A DNA stretch of 64,000 nucleotides from Candidatus Palauibacter soopunensis (GCF_947581735.1 NZ_CANPVT010000013.1:1-64000); one strand, 5' to 3'. Counted from the stretch's first letter, positions 23,780 through 33,780 are shown. Notes: generated from the sequence alone by a model not told the origin. Numbers and translations: made by a program.

Positions 23780-26410
23780 CTAGGAAACCTGTAGCCGCGC
23801 GTACAGGTAGCGGCCGTTGAACCCCATCGCCGAGAACGAGCGGTAGGGGAAGATCCCTCCGAACGCGTCCACGCGCGTCGGGAATGAATCGAAGAGGTTC
23901 TCGCCGCCGACCGTGAGGCGCCACCCTCGCGCCACGTCGACATGGACTCCCGCATCGATTGTGACCTTCGGTTCGAGGAGTCGGATCCTGTGGGGGTGCT
24001 CTCCGACGCCGAGCGCGCGCAGTTCCTCCTGCGCCCCGTACACGTTCGCCCCCAGGCCGAACTCGAAAGCGCCGGTCGTGAACCTCGTCCCGAACCTGCC
24101 GCGCCAGTCCGGGCGCCCCTCCTCGAGGAAGAAGACGTCGAACCCGTCGTAGATCCTGAACGATTCGTCCCGCAGGGCCTCGTTCTCCCCCACGCAGGCC
24201 GCGATGTCGCCCTCCGGGCAGCGCCCGCGGACCTGCCCCCAGCCCGCGGAGGCGCCGAGTTCCAGGCGTGATGCGTCCCCGAGCCGCCGCCCCCATGTGA
24301 GCCTCGCATCGACGCCGTACGACCGCAGGTCGATCGCGTTGGAGAAGAAACGGACCGATTCCGCGGCGAAGTCCGCCAGCAGGTGATCGACCAGGCCGCT
24401 GGCGCCTTCCGCGAGCGGGTTGGAGAGGAGGATCGCGTCGTCGACGTCCGTCGCGTAGCCGTCGATTGTGAAACGCAGGCCGTCGGCCGGCTCGAACGCG
24501 AACCCCGCGCTGACGGAGCGCGACCGCTCCCCGCGGAGGGGCGATGCGCCGACCGCCCCGGCTTCCGGAGCGTCCACCGGAAACGTCCCCGCCTCGAACC
24601 CGGCGGTCGCGCCCGGCTCGTCCGGGTCTTCACGACGCCCCGCCGTGACGTGTCCGTAGTGGGACTGGCTCAGCGCGGGCGGCCGGAATCCCGTGGACGT
24701 GCTTGCCCGGAAGGCGGCGGCGTCGGAAAGGGCCAGGCGCAGCCCGAGCTTCCCGCTGACCGTGCCGCCGACGTCGCTGAAGCGCTCGTAGCGTCCCGTC
24801 GCGGAGAGCAGGAGCGGCCGCAGGAGCGGCGCGTCGACCTGACCGTGGAGGCTGAAGCTCGACCGGTGCCAGATCCCGGTCTCCTCCGGCCGGAAGCCCG
24901 TGAAGCGCTGAGAGCCCGCCGGCGCGATGCCGCCGCTCTGGGTAGGGTGGAAGCCGTCCACCCTCGACGCGGGTTCCCCCGCCAGGATGCGGTAGCTGTC
25001 GAGGCGGAACGTCGCCCCGAGCGCGACGCTCGCCGGCCCCCCGCCGAGCCCCATCTCGATCCGGCCCCGCACGTCCGCATTCGCAAGGAACTGGCGGTTC
25101 TCGAGCGAGCCCGTGGAGAACCGCGTCCGGTTCGGGATTCCCGGGTCGTCCGCGGTCCCGGGAATCCCGTCCGGGCCGGGCGCGCACGCCGACTCGAGGC
25201 AGGGCCCGAGCGATGGGTTGAGCGTGTCGAAGAGGTCGTTGTCGATCCGATTCGAGCCGTACTGGGCGTTCAGGTCCCAGCTCCAGTCCCCCGCGAAGCC
25301 GTACCCGGCGTCGGTCCCGGACCCATCTCCCGGCAGATCCTCCCCGCCTCCCCGGAAGCCTGTGACGATAGCAACGTCCCGGGAGTCGGCGTCGAAGCGC
25401 GGCAGAAAGCCAAGCGGATGGATCCCGGGCCAGTTGCGGTCGTCCATCGAACGCACGAAGAAGCCCGAGTGCCGGTCACGCCGCCGGCTGTAGCCTCCGA
25501 ACGCGTAGAGTTCGGCGCCGCCGGGGCCGGCGCGCGCGGCCGCGAGGGGGAGTTCGAAGTTGGCGAACAACATGAAGTTCGAGGACTCGCCGTCTCCCCA
25601 CAGGTGATTCGGCTGCGCCACCTCGTTGTGTTTTCGGATGACGAGACCCCGGTCGACGAAGTCCGCGTCCCCCGGGAGGATCTGGTCGCGGCCATCGGCG
25701 CCCGCGCGGTTCGTCGGGTCCCGCTGGCTGAACGCGCTCGTGAGGTTCAGGACGCCGCCCCGGCCGATGCCCAGTCCCCAGTTCCCCGAGAAGTCGTAGC
25801 GAAGCCCGTCGTCATCCCATTCATCCGGAAAGTGGTGCCCGACGGAAGCGATGAACTCGGGCGCCGAGACCGTGTTCCGGAGACGCAGGTCGATGACACC
25901 GGCGATCGCGTCGGAGCCGTGCCGGGTCGTGCCTCCGTCGCGCACGACCTCCAGGCGGTCGATCGCCTGAAGCGGCAAGGCGTTGATGTCCACGCCGCTC
26001 GCTCCCGGAAATGCGCCGCCGCCCAGCGTGTGCACGACCGCCGTGGCGTGGCGGCGTTTCCCGTTCAGGAGGACGAGCGTGTGGTCCGGTGAAAGCCCAC
26101 GCAGCTGGAAGGGCCGAACCCCCGACGTGAGATCCGCGACCTGGCGGCGCGGGAAGTAGGCGGACGGCAGGAGTTCGTTGAGGGCGGAAGCGAGTTCCGA
26201 CTGTCCGGTCTCGAGTATCTCCACTCGCGAAAACACGTCGACGGACGCCGTGTTCCGCTCGTGGGTCGCCCGAGTGACGGTGTCCGGGGATGTCCGGCCC
26301 GACAGGCCGGTCTGCGCCTCGGCAGTCCGGGGCGCGGCAGCGGAATGGATCCCCGCGCCGGCGAGGAGCAGCGTCCCGAACGCGAACCGCGCGGAAGAGA
26401 AGGTCGTCAT
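23780..26410 (-). CDS. TonB-dependent outer membrane receptor
   Basis: The protein has 876 residues. A signal peptide ends near residue 32. The plug domain covers roughly residues 55-190, with VFSRVEILETGQSELASALNELLP, FQLRGLSPDHTLVLLNGKRRH and IDRLEVVRDGGTTRHGSDAIAGVI. The remainder is a 22-strand-type beta barrel with alternating aromatic strands. The last strand ends GRYLYARLQVS, an acceptable though not classical barrel end. Substrate cannot be told from sequence; nearby genes do not include siderophore enzymes. It faces away from the BNR-protein gene, with a shared upstream region at 26411-26580. Confidence 0.9.
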   Translation of the reverse strand: MTTFSSARFAFGTLLLAGAGIHSAAAPRTAEAQTGLSGRTSPDTVTRATHERNTASVDVFSRVEILETGQSELASALNELLPSAYFPRRQVADLTSGVRPFQLRGLSPDHTLVLLNGKRRHATAVVHTLGGGAFPGASGVDINALPLQAIDRLEVVRDGGTTRHGSDAIAGVIDLRLRNTVSAPEFIASVGHHFPDEWDDDGLRYDFSGNWGLGIGRGGVLNLTSAFSQRDPTNRAGADGRDQILPGDADFVDRGLVIRKHNEVAQPNHLWGDGESSNFMLFANFELPLAAARAGPGGAELYAFGGYSRRRDRHSGFFVRSMDDRNWPGIHPLGFLPRFDADSRDVAIVTGFRGGGEDLPGDGSGTDAGYGFAGDWSWDLNAQYGSNRIDNDLFDTLNPSLGPCLESACAPGPDGIPGTADDPGIPNRTRFSTGSLENRQFLANADVRGRIEMGLGGGPASVALGATFRLDSYRILAGEPASRVDGFHPTQSGGIAPAGSQRFTGFRPEETGIWHRSSFSLHGQVDAPLLRPLLLSATGRYERFSDVGGTVSGKLGLRLALSDAAAFRASTSTGFRPPALSQSHYGHVTAGRREDPDEPGATAGFEAGTFPVDAPEAGAVGASPLRGERSRSVSAGFAFEPADGLRFTIDGYATDVDDAILLSNPLAEGASGLVDHLLADFAAESVRFFSNAIDLRSYGVDARLTWGRRLGDASRLELGASAGWGQVRGRCPEGDIAACVGENEALRDESFRIYDGFDVFFLEEGRPDWRGRFGTRFTTGAFEFGLGANVYGAQEELRALGVGEHPHRIRLLEPKVTIDAGVHVDVARGWRLTVGGENLFDSFPTRVDAFGGIFPYRSFSAMGFNGRYLYARLQVS

Positions 26411-26580
26411 CCCGCATGTTCACACGCGCTCTGGCCGAACGCCAACATGCGGCCTCGGACCCGGACGGCGACGCCATCCGCCATCCCGCGCTGTACGGCG
26501 CGCGGATGGAGCGCAAGATTCGGGGCTCGGCCGCACTGGACGACTCCCGAAGGATACGGCAACCCGTGGCAGAATTCCGC

Positions 26581-29500
26581 ATGGCCAGACCCCGACCGAC
26601 GACCCGAATCGCACGGACCCTGCTCGCGCTGGCGCTGCTCGGTACTTCCGCTTCCGCGGGCGCTCACGCCCAGCCCGTCGACGACGCGTGGCTCGATCTC
26701 CTCGAATGGCGCTCGATCGGCCCCACCCGCGGCGGCCGCGTGCTCGGGGTGGCCGGGCACCCCACGGACGATCTCGTCTTCTTTCAGGGTGTCGCCGGCG
26801 GCGGCGTCTGGAAGACCGAGGACGGCGGCGCGAACTGGCGGAACGTCTCCGACGGCTATATCGGCACGGGCTCCGTCGGGGCCGTCGAGGTCAGCCGTTC
26901 CCACCCCGACGTCGTCTACGTCGGCATGGGCGAGACGTGCATCCGCGGCAACGCCACCCACGGCGACGGCGTCTACCGCTCCGACGACGGGGGCGCGAGC
27001 TGGCGGCACCTCGGGCTCGCGGAGACGCTCCAGATCGCCCGCGTGCGCGTACATCCCGAGAACCCCGACATCGCCTGGGTGGCCGCGCTCGGCGACGCGT
27101 GGGGCGCGAGCGAGGCGCGCGGCGTGTACCGGACGCGCGACGGCGGCGCGACCTGGGAGAAGGTCCTGTACCGCGACGAGAATTCGGGCGCGATCGATCT
27201 CGTCCTCGATCCCGCGAACCCCGATGTCCTGTACGCGTCGCTCCTCGAATTGAGGCGCTTCCCGTGGGGCTTCCGCAGCGCGGGCCCCGGTACCGGACTC
27301 TTCAAGAGCACGGACGGCGGCGACACCTGGACCGAGCTGACCGACAACCCCGGTCTCCCCTCCGGCCTCAAGGGACGGATCGGGATCGCCGTCTCGCCTC
27401 GGAACTCCAGTCGTCTGTGGGCGATCGTCGACGCGGCGCGCGGGGTGAAGGGGATCTTCCGCTCCGATGACGCGGGGGAGACGTGGACCCGCGTGAACGA
27501 AGACGCCAACCTCCTGCAGCGCCCGTGGTACTACCACCACATCGTCGCGGACCCCGGAGACGAGAACACCGTTTTCGTCCTCAACGTCTTCCTCTGGAAG
27601 TCGACGGACGGCGGCGAGACCTTCGAGCGCGTGTTCACGCCGCACCCGGATCACCACGACCTGTGGATCGATCCCGCGAATCCCCGGCGGATGGTCAACG
27701 GGAGCGACGGCGGCGCCGCGGTGAGCTTCGATGGCGGCCTCTCGTGGTCGAGTCTTCTCAACCAGGCGACGGCGCAGATGTACCACGTGACGGCCGACCA
27801 CCAGACGCCGTACCGACTCTACGCTTCCCAGCAGGACAACACGTCGATCTCCGTTCCCGTCCGCTCGGATTTCGGCCGCATCAGCATCGAAGACTGGTAC
27901 ACGGTGGGTGGGGGCGAGGATGGCTACATCGCGGTGAACACCGAGGATCCGAACATCGTCTACGCGGGGGACCATCACTGGGTGTACCGCTACGACCACC
28001 GCAACCGGCAGGTGCGGGACATCTCCCCGAACCCCGAGACGCACTACGGCTGGGGTTCGGCCGACATCAACTACCGGTTCTGGTGGACGTACCCGGTGAT
28101 GACGTCGCCCCACGATCCGGACGTCCTCTACGTCACCTCGCAGCACGTCCATCGGACGACGGACGAGGGGCACAGCTGGGAGGTCATCAGCCCCGACCTC
28201 ACGCGCGCCGATCCGCGGACGCTGGAACCGACACCGGCGTACGAAGATGAGGAAACGGGAGAATACTGGGGGCCGATCACGCGGGAGGCCTACGGTCCCG
28301 AGTGGTACGCGACGATCTTCGCGTTCGCCGAGTCGCCGCTGGAGCCGGGGCTCCTGTGGGCAGGGTCGGATGACGGATACATCCACGTGTCGCGCGACGG
28401 CGGCGCGAACTGGGAGAACGTGACGATCCCGGATCTGCCGGAGTTTGCGTTGATTTCCATCCTCGAGCCGTCGCTTCACGATCCCGCGACCGCATACGTC
28501 GCCGCGACGCGGTACAAGCTCTCGGACCACGCGCCGTATCTGTACCGGACCAGGGACTACGGAGAGACGTGGACCCGGATCGTGACGGGAATTCCGGACA
28601 ACGACTTCACTCGCGTCATCCGGGAGGATCCGGGCCGGGCCGGGCTCCTGTACGCCGGCACCGAGCGCACGGTCCATGTTTCGTTCGACGCCGGGGACTC
28701 CTGGCAGCCGCTGAGCCTCAACCTCCCGGTCGTCCCCATCCACGACCTCGTGCTCCGTGATGGGGACCTCGCGGCGGCCACGCACGGGCGCTCGTTCTGG
28801 GTCCTGGACGACGTGGATCTGCTCCATCAGTTCGCGGCCGGGGAAGTGGCGACCGAACCGAGGCTCTTCCGTCCGCCGACCACGACCCGCTTCAACCCGG
28901 GCGCCGCACCCGCCGCCCTCTTCTCGGCCATGGGCCGGCCGGGCGCGGGGGATCCCGCGGGCGCGAATCCGCCGGATGGCGTCGTCATCCCGTACTACCT
29001 GCCGGAGGCCGTGCAGGGCGGAATCACACTGCGGGTCCGCGAAGGGGAGGCACTGATCCGCGAATTCTCGAGCGAAACAGCGGCGGAGTCGGCCGGCATG
29101 GACTTCTTCGGCCGCGGCGGCGGAGGCGCGACGCTCTCCGCCGATGCCGGCGCGCACACCTTCGTCTGGGATCTGCGCGTGGATCCGGCCGACGTGCTCG
29201 ACGGCGCCGTCTTCCAGGGGAGCGCCCAGGGTCCGCGCGTGCCGCCCGGCGAGTACACCGTCGAACTCGATCTCGGCGACCGCACGCTTGCGCAGCCGTT
29301 CACGGTCGTGCGCGATCCGAGGGTGGACGTGACGGACGAGGAACTGCGCGCACAGTTCGAGTTCCTGCTCGAAGCGAGGGACCGCCTGACCGAGACGATG
29401 GAACTCGTGGCGAGGATCCGGGATCTGCGCACCCGGGCCGAGCAGGCCGTGGAGCGCGGCGGAGGAGGAGACCGTCTGCGGGCCGCGCTCTCGGAGTTGA

Positions 29501-29757
29501 ACGGCGAACTCTACCCCGTCGAGGAACGCCTCGTGCAGTACCGGGCGCGCGCCGGCCAGGACCTGATCGCGAACCCCACCGCCATCGACAGCAAGCTGGC
29601 GCGGCTCATGGGATTCGCTTCAATGGGCGACGGCCCGCCCACGCGGGGACAGATCGATCTGCTGGCCCGCCTGGCGGTCGGAATCGAGGAGCGGGCCGCG
29701 GCGGTGGACGAGATCGAGCGGACCACGTGGGCGAACCTCGTGAGGCTCGTCCCCTGA
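26581..29757 (+). CDS. Large secreted BNR/sortilin-type beta-propeller protein
   Basis: The protein has 1058 residues. The ATG at 26581 starts a signal peptide ending near AHAQPV (about residue 28). Many Asp-box or BNR motifs of the form S-x-D-x-G-x-(T/S)-W follow: TEDGGANWRN, SDDGGASWRH, TRDGGATWEK, STDGGDTWTE, SDDAGETWTR and others to about residue 720. This is the VPS10/sortilin-like ten-bladed propeller architecture common in Gemmatimonadota. The C-terminal part (about 740-1058) has an Ig-like strand region and a helical segment rich in Glu/Arg. Related proteins are annotated glycosyl hydrolase or exo-sialidase-like, but no catalytic set is evident. Confidence 0.85.
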   Translation: MARPRPTTRIARTLLALALLGTSASAGAHAQPVDDAWLDLLEWRSIGPTRGGRVLGVAGHPTDDLVFFQGVAGGGVWKTEDGGANWRNVSDGYIGTGSVGAVEVSRSHPDVVYVGMGETCIRGNATHGDGVYRSDDGGASWRHLGLAETLQIARVRVHPENPDIAWVAALGDAWGASEARGVYRTRDGGATWEKVLYRDENSGAIDLVLDPANPDVLYASLLELRRFPWGFRSAGPGTGLFKSTDGGDTWTELTDNPGLPSGLKGRIGIAVSPRNSSRLWAIVDAARGVKGIFRSDDAGETWTRVNEDANLLQRPWYYHHIVADPGDENTVFVLNVFLWKSTDGGETFERVFTPHPDHHDLWIDPANPRRMVNGSDGGAAVSFDGGLSWSSLLNQATAQMYHVTADHQTPYRLYASQQDNTSISVPVRSDFGRISIEDWYTVGGGEDGYIAVNTEDPNIVYAGDHHWVYRYDHRNRQVRDISPNPETHYGWGSADINYRFWWTYPVMTSPHDPDVLYVTSQHVHRTTDEGHSWEVISPDLTRADPRTLEPTPAYEDEETGEYWGPITREAYGPEWYATIFAFAESPLEPGLLWAGSDDGYIHVSRDGGANWENVTIPDLPEFALISILEPSLHDPATAYVAATRYKLSDHAPYLYRTRDYGETWTRIVTGIPDNDFTRVIREDPGRAGLLYAGTERTVHVSFDAGDSWQPLSLNLPVVPIHDLVLRDGDLAAATHGRSFWVLDDVDLLHQFAAGEVATEPRLFRPPTTTRFNPGAAPAALFSAMGRPGAGDPAGANPPDGVVIPYYLPEAVQGGITLRVREGEALIREFSSETAAESAGMDFFGRGGGGATLSADAGAHTFVWDLRVDPADVLDGAVFQGSAQGPRVPPGEYTVELDLGDRTLAQPFTVVRDPRVDVTDEELRAQFEFLLEARDRLTETMELVARIRDLRTRAEQAVERGGGGDRLRAALSELNGELYPVEERLVQYRARAGQDLIANPTAIDSKLARLMGFASMGDGPPTRGQIDLLARLAVGIEERAAAVDEIERTTWANLVRLVP

Positions 29758-29798
29758 CGCGGGGCGTTGCCGCGGTCTGTTGCGCGTGACCGGTCCGG

Positions 29799-30581
29799 CT
29801 AGCGGTTGCGCGTCGTGATCACGAGGGCGCCGATGTAACCGTCGCCGCCGTAGCGGGCGGAAGCCTCCGTGCGCGTCAGGATCTCGATCCGGCTCACGTC
29901 GTCGATGGACAGCTCGCGAATCGCGTTCACGCCATCGCCTTCGCGCCTTTCGTTGATGCGCACTTCCACCGCCTGCTCCCGGTGCGATCCCCACGCGCTC
30001 AACGTCACGGACGTGAGGAGGATGACCTCGCCCAGCGTGCTCAGTCGGTCGAATTTGAGGAGGGAGTGTTGGCGCAGCAGCTCGTAGACGCTCATCTCGG
30101 GGAGATCCAGAAGATCCTCGGCGCGAATGACCTGGGAGCCCAGAATTCGGCTCCGGCTGCCCCCGGCGGAGAGGGATCCGACCTCTTCCCTCCGTTCGGG
30201 CTGCACCGTCAGCGAGAGAAAGAGATCCTGCTGGGCCAGCGTGACGGCGGTGTTGTAGGAGACGGCTACACCTCGCCAATCCCCGAAGATGGCCCTCAGC
30301 GAGACGTCCGCGTCCCGCGGCAACCCGCAGATCGCGTAGAGGCCCTCCGCCCCGGCTTCGGCTTCGACGCGTTGACGGGCGTCGTATTGCACCCAACTGG
30401 CCGCCACGGTCGCGCCGGGCACGATCGTCCCCATGTCCGGATCCGTCACGTAGCCCACGACCGCCGCTTCCGTCTCCGGATCCCCTCCGGGACAGAATTC
30501 GGTGAAGGACTGCGCGGCCGCGGAGTTCGCGACCACGAGCACCAGTGCAGGCGCCGAAAGGCGCGCAATCGAGTACGGCAT
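29799..30581 (-). CDS. Secreted TonB-plug-only protein, tandem copy 1
   Basis: The protein has 260 residues. A signal peptide (to about AAAQS, residue 24) is followed by a carboxypeptidase-regulatory-like beta-sandwich (residues 30-125, with AVVGYVTDP, ATVAASW and LYAICGLPRDADVSLRA). A domain like a TonB receptor plug follows (residues 145-260, with IRAEDLLDLPEMSVYELLRQ, VEVRINERR and RIEILTRTEASARYGGDGYIGALVITTRN). The protein stops where a receptor barrel would begin. A very similar gene lies just upstream at 30617-31396. The role is unknown; a periplasmic partner or decoy for barrel proteins is possible. Confidence 0.8.
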   Translation of the reverse strand: MPYSIARLSAPALVLVVANSAAAQSFTEFCPGGDPETEAAVVGYVTDPDMGTIVPGATVAASWVQYDARQRVEAEAGAEGLYAICGLPRDADVSLRAIFGDWRGVAVSYNTAVTLAQQDLFLSLTVQPERREEVGSLSAGGSRSRILGSQVIRAEDLLDLPEMSVYELLRQHSLLKFDRLSTLGEVILLTSVTLSAWGSHREQAVEVRINERREGDGVNAIRELSIDDVSRIEILTRTEASARYGGDGYIGALVITTRNR

Positions 30582-30616
30582 GTCGACTTCTCTCCCCTGA
30601 TTTCCAGGACGCGACG

Positions 30617-31396
30617 CTAGCGGCCTCGCGTCGTAATCGCGATCGCTCCGACGAAACCGTCTCCACCGTAGCGCGCGGACGCCTCGGTACGCGTCAGAAT
30701 CTCTATCCGGCTGACCTCATCGATCGACAGATCGCGGATCGCCGCAACGCCATCCACCTCCCGCCGCTCGTTGATCCTCACCTGGACCGACTGCAGCCGG
30801 CCCGCGCGGAGGCTCGATGTCGCGGAGGTGAGGAGGATGACCTCGCCCAACGTGCTCAGCCGGTCGAATCTGAGGAGCTGGTGCCGACGAAGAAGCTCGT
30901 ACACGCTCATCTCCGGCAGATGAAGGAGATCCTCCGCGCGGATGACTTCCGAACTGAACGCCTGACCCCTGCCGCCACCGGCGGCCAGCGATCCGACCTC
31001 CTCCCTCGTCTCGGGCTCCCCCGTAAGCGAAATGAAGAGGTCCGCCTGCGCCAGCGGAGCGGAGGTCGTGTAGGGAACGGCTTCGCCGCGCCGGTCTCCG
31101 AGGAGGGCGCGCAGCGCGACCTCGGTATCCTGCGGGAGTCCGCAAAGCGCATAGAGCCCCTGAATGTCCGTCTGTACCTCGATTCGCTGACGCTCGTCGT
31201 CCTGCACCCAGCTCGCGGCCACGGTCGCGCCGGGCACGATCGTCTCCGCCTCCGGATCCGTCACATAGCCCACCACGGCCGCCTGCGTCGCTTCGTCGCC
31301 GCCGGGACAGAAGTCGACGAACGACTGGGCCGCGGCGGTGTTCGCGATGACCAGAAACAGAGCAGGCCCCGGAAGGCGCAAGAGCGAGTGCTGCAT
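30617..31396 (-). CDS. Secreted TonB-plug-only protein, tandem copy 2
   Basis: The protein has 259 residues with the same architecture as 29799-30581: signal peptide, regulatory-like sandwich (VVGYVTDPEAETIVPG, LYALCGLPQDTEVALRA) and plug-like end (VIRAEDLLHLPEMSVYELLRR, EASARYGGDGFVGAIAITTRG). The ATG at 31396 begins the signal; 14 upstream codons in the open frame are not supported. The copies are alike over their full length, so this is a tandem duplication kept under constraint. They are spaced by 35 bases and should be co-transcribed. Confidence 0.8.
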   Translation of the reverse strand: MQHSLLRLPGPALFLVIANTAAAQSFVDFCPGGDEATQAAVVGYVTDPEAETIVPGATVAASWVQDDERQRIEVQTDIQGLYALCGLPQDTEVALRALLGDRRGEAVPYTTSAPLAQADLFISLTGEPETREEVGSLAAGGGRGQAFSSEVIRAEDLLHLPEMSVYELLRRHQLLRFDRLSTLGEVILLTSATSSLRAGRLQSVQVRINERREVDGVAAIRDLSIDEVSRIEILTRTEASARYGGDGFVGAIAITTRGR

Positions 31397-31617
31397 GTCG
31401 ATCCCTCTCGTCTGCGATAGTTCTCTCGGCAGTAGCACGCGTGTGCGGGCGCGACGACGGTCGGCTGTCTCGGTGCGGGCGATCCACCGACCTTTTAGGA
31501 TACTCCCCGTCCGATTCGCGTTTAGTCAGGGGGCCGGTCAAGAAGTCGACGGACCCTGTCACACCTGATACCCCGCAACATGCCGAGGGTGCCGCAAAGG
31601 GCGTTACGGAGGAGCCG

Positions 31618-32991
31618 CTGAGCAAGATCGACAGACGAAATTTCGTGCGCCGCGCCGGACGCCTGGCGGGGGCCGCGGCGCTCGCGCCGTCGCTCTCGGG
31701 TCTCGCCGCGTGTGCCGGATCGGCGGCCGCGACCCCGCGCTCGACGGCTCGCGGATCCGCCGGATATGGACCCCTGCGCCCGGCGGGCCCGGAACTCGCC
31801 CTCCCCGAGGGGTTTTCCTACGTCGCTCTCAGCGTGGAGGGCCGTCCCATGTCTGACGGTCGGCCCACGCCCCGAGCCCACGATGGGATGGGACTCTTCC
31901 AGATGGGCGACGACGTCGTCCGCCTGGTGCGAAACCACGAGGACCAGGATCCCCCCGGCCTCGCGGTGCCGCTCGTGCCCCCCGAACTGGCGTACGATCC
32001 CCTCGCGGGCGGGGGCACCACGACGCTGGAAGTCCGGATCGAGGCGGACGGGCGTCCGGTCCTCCTGCGGGATTTCGTGAGCGCGGGGGGGACAATGATC
32101 AACTGCGCCGGCGGCCCGACTCCGTGGCGCAGTTGGCTGACGTGCGAGGAAACGACCTTCGGACAGCGGCGTGGCTGGGCCGCGCCCCACGGGTATGTGT
32201 TCGAGGTCCCCGCCGATGCGAACGAACCGGTCCGTGCCGAACCGATACGTGATATGGGACGGTTCACGCATGAGGCCATCGCGGTGGACCCCGCGACGGG
32301 ATTCGTCTACGAGACGGAAGATTACAATCGCCGCTCGGGGTTCTATCGCTTTCGGCCTCACACTCCGGGCGTTCTTCGGGATGGTGGCGTTCTGGAGATG
32401 CTCGCCGTGCGCGGGGCGCCGCAGGTGGATCTCCGCACCGGCCAGCAGCCGGGCGTATGGCGTGAAGTCGAATGGGTGCCGATCGAGAACCCCGACCCTC
32501 CCGAAGCGGAGCGCAGCGCGTCCACGGTCTGGAGGGAGGGGTTCGAGGCGGGAGGGGCGAGGTTTTCCCGGCTCGAGGGCTGCTGGCACGCGGATCGGAG
32601 CATCTATTTCCTCGCGACGAACGGGGGCGACGCCCAACTGGGCCAGGTCTGGCGGTACGTCCCGGACGAAGAGGCGCTGGCGCTCGTCTTCGAGTCGCCG
32701 TCCGAGGATGTGCTCTCCGGACCGGACAACGTCACGGTGAGTCCCCGCGGCGGGATCCTCATCTGCGAGGACAACTCGGGCACGACGCACCTCCGGGGAT
32801 TGTCGCCCGCGGGGGAGATCTTCCCCTTCGCGCGGAATCTCCTGAACGAGCGCGAGTTCGCCGGCGCCTGCTACAGTCCCGATGGCCGGACGCTCTTCAT
32901 CAACCTCCAGGGGGACACGATCTCGATGGGCCCGGGGAACCTCGGGCAGACGTTCGCGATCTGGGGACCCTGGGAGCGGGGCGCGCTCTGA
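31618..32991 (+). CDS. PhoX-like (DUF839) protein exported by the Tat pathway
   Basis: The protein has 457 residues if it starts at the CTG at 31618. GGAGGAG sits immediately upstream at 31608-31614, and the start gives a normal twin-arginine signal (SKIDRRNFVRRAGRLAG, hydrophobic stretch, AAC). The only other in-frame start is a GTG at 31441, which would add 59 unsupported residues. The mature part matches the PhoX/DUF839 propeller: RAHDGMGLFQM, VRLVRNHEDQD, CEETTFG, HEAIAVDPATGFVYETED, DGRTLFINLQGD. PhoX enzymes are calcium- and iron-dependent alkaline phosphatases; many DUF839 relatives are uncharacterised. It overlaps rlpA by CTGA. Confidence 0.85.
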   Translation: MSKIDRRNFVRRAGRLAGAAALAPSLSGLAACAGSAAATPRSTARGSAGYGPLRPAGPELALPEGFSYVALSVEGRPMSDGRPTPRAHDGMGLFQMGDDVVRLVRNHEDQDPPGLAVPLVPPELAYDPLAGGGTTTLEVRIEADGRPVLLRDFVSAGGTMINCAGGPTPWRSWLTCEETTFGQRRGWAAPHGYVFEVPADANEPVRAEPIRDMGRFTHEAIAVDPATGFVYETEDYNRRSGFYRFRPHTPGVLRDGGVLEMLAVRGAPQVDLRTGQQPGVWREVEWVPIENPDPPEAERSASTVWREGFEAGGARFSRLEGCWHADRSIYFLATNGGDAQLGQVWRYVPDEEALALVFESPSEDVLSGPDNVTVSPRGGILICEDNSGTTHLRGLSPAGEIFPFARNLLNEREFAGACYSPDGRTLFINLQGDTISMGPGNLGQTFAIWGPWERGAL

Positions 32992-33644
32992 GCCGGCGAA
33001 GGGCCGCGCTCGGCGTGGCGCTCGCCGCCGCGCTCTCGGGACAGGCCTGCGTGTGGTCCGTCCCGCTCGCGACCACGCCGTCCGCCGACCCGACCCCGTC
33101 CGCCGACCCGTCGCTCTACGCCGTCGGCTGGACGCAGACCGGCATCGCCTCGTGGTATGGCGAGCCGTTTCACGGTCGGACCACGGCGGCCGGCAACACC
33201 TACGACATGGATGCCATCTCCGCCGCCCACCAGACGATCCCGTTCGGGACCCGGATCCGCGTGGACAACCTCGACAACGGGCGCTCCATCGACCTCGACG
33301 TGACCGACCGCGGCCCCTTCGTGCCCGGCCGCATCCTGGACCTGTCCCGGGGGGCGGCAAGGGAGCTCGAGATGATCGGGCCCGGTACGGCGCGCGTCCG
33401 GATCACCGTCATCGGGACGGCGACCCCGGTCTCCGCGCGAGGCGGCTGCGTCGTCGTCCAGGTCGCCTCCTTTCGGGAGCGCCGGAACGCCGAGGCCAGG
33501 CGGCAGGAGGTGGTGCGGGCAGGGTTCGAAGCCTCGATAGAGCCGTACGAAAACATGTACCGCGTCGTGGCCGGCCCCTTCGCCGATGAGCCGGCCGCCG
33601 GCCGCGCGCGCGAAACGCTGGGCGGGTTCATGCGCCGCTGCTGA
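32988..33644 (+). CDS. rlpA: RlpA-like septal ring lipoprotein with SPOR domain
   Basis: The protein has 218 residues if it starts at the CTG at 32988, which overlaps the preceding stop (CTGA). That start gives SRRR plus a hydrophobic core and a lipobox (SGQAC). An internal GTG at 33015 would leave the signal without basic residues. The RlpA double-psi barrel (residues about 45-145) contains GIASWYGEPFHGRTTAAG, DMDAISAAHQTIPFGT, VDNLDNGRSIDLDVTDRGPF and ILDLSRGAAREL. A SPOR peptidoglycan-binding domain follows (VVQVASFRERRNAE to the end). RlpA proteins cut or bind denuded glycan strands at the septum. The catalytic Asp of the barrel appears in DVTDRGPF. Confidence 0.86.
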   Translation: MSRRRAALGVALAAALSGQACVWSVPLATTPSADPTPSADPSLYAVGWTQTGIASWYGEPFHGRTTAAGNTYDMDAISAAHQTIPFGTRIRVDNLDNGRSIDLDVTDRGPFVPGRILDLSRGAARELEMIGPGTARVRITVIGTATPVSARGGCVVVQVASFRERRNAEARRQEVVRAGFEASIEPYENMYRVVAGPFADEPAAGRARETLGGFMRRC

Positions 33645-33753
33645 CGCGGGGTCTTGCCACGAACTGCCGGGGGAGACCGGCCGCCGGCCGGGGCGTGACC
33701 TCGCTCGCGCTTCAGTCGTGCTAGTGTCGACGCAGATCGCAATAGCGAACGTC

Positions 33754-33780
33754 GGGTGCCTCGGGTAACTTTCGGCACCC
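33754..33780 (+). terminator. Possible hairpin after rlpA
   Basis: GGGTGCC (33754-33760) pairs exactly with GGCACCC (33774-33780) around a 13-base loop. It lies 110 bases after the rlpA stop and 93 bases before the next start. There is no T run after it, so termination would have to be factor-assisted, or the structure could belong to the 5' leader of the next gene. Confidence 0.3.

Noticed and set aside
26411-26580. N-terminal extension of the BNR protein
   Set aside because: The open frame runs on upstream, but the ATG at 26581 starts a proper signal peptide and the upstream part is Arg-rich and lacks a hydrophobic core.
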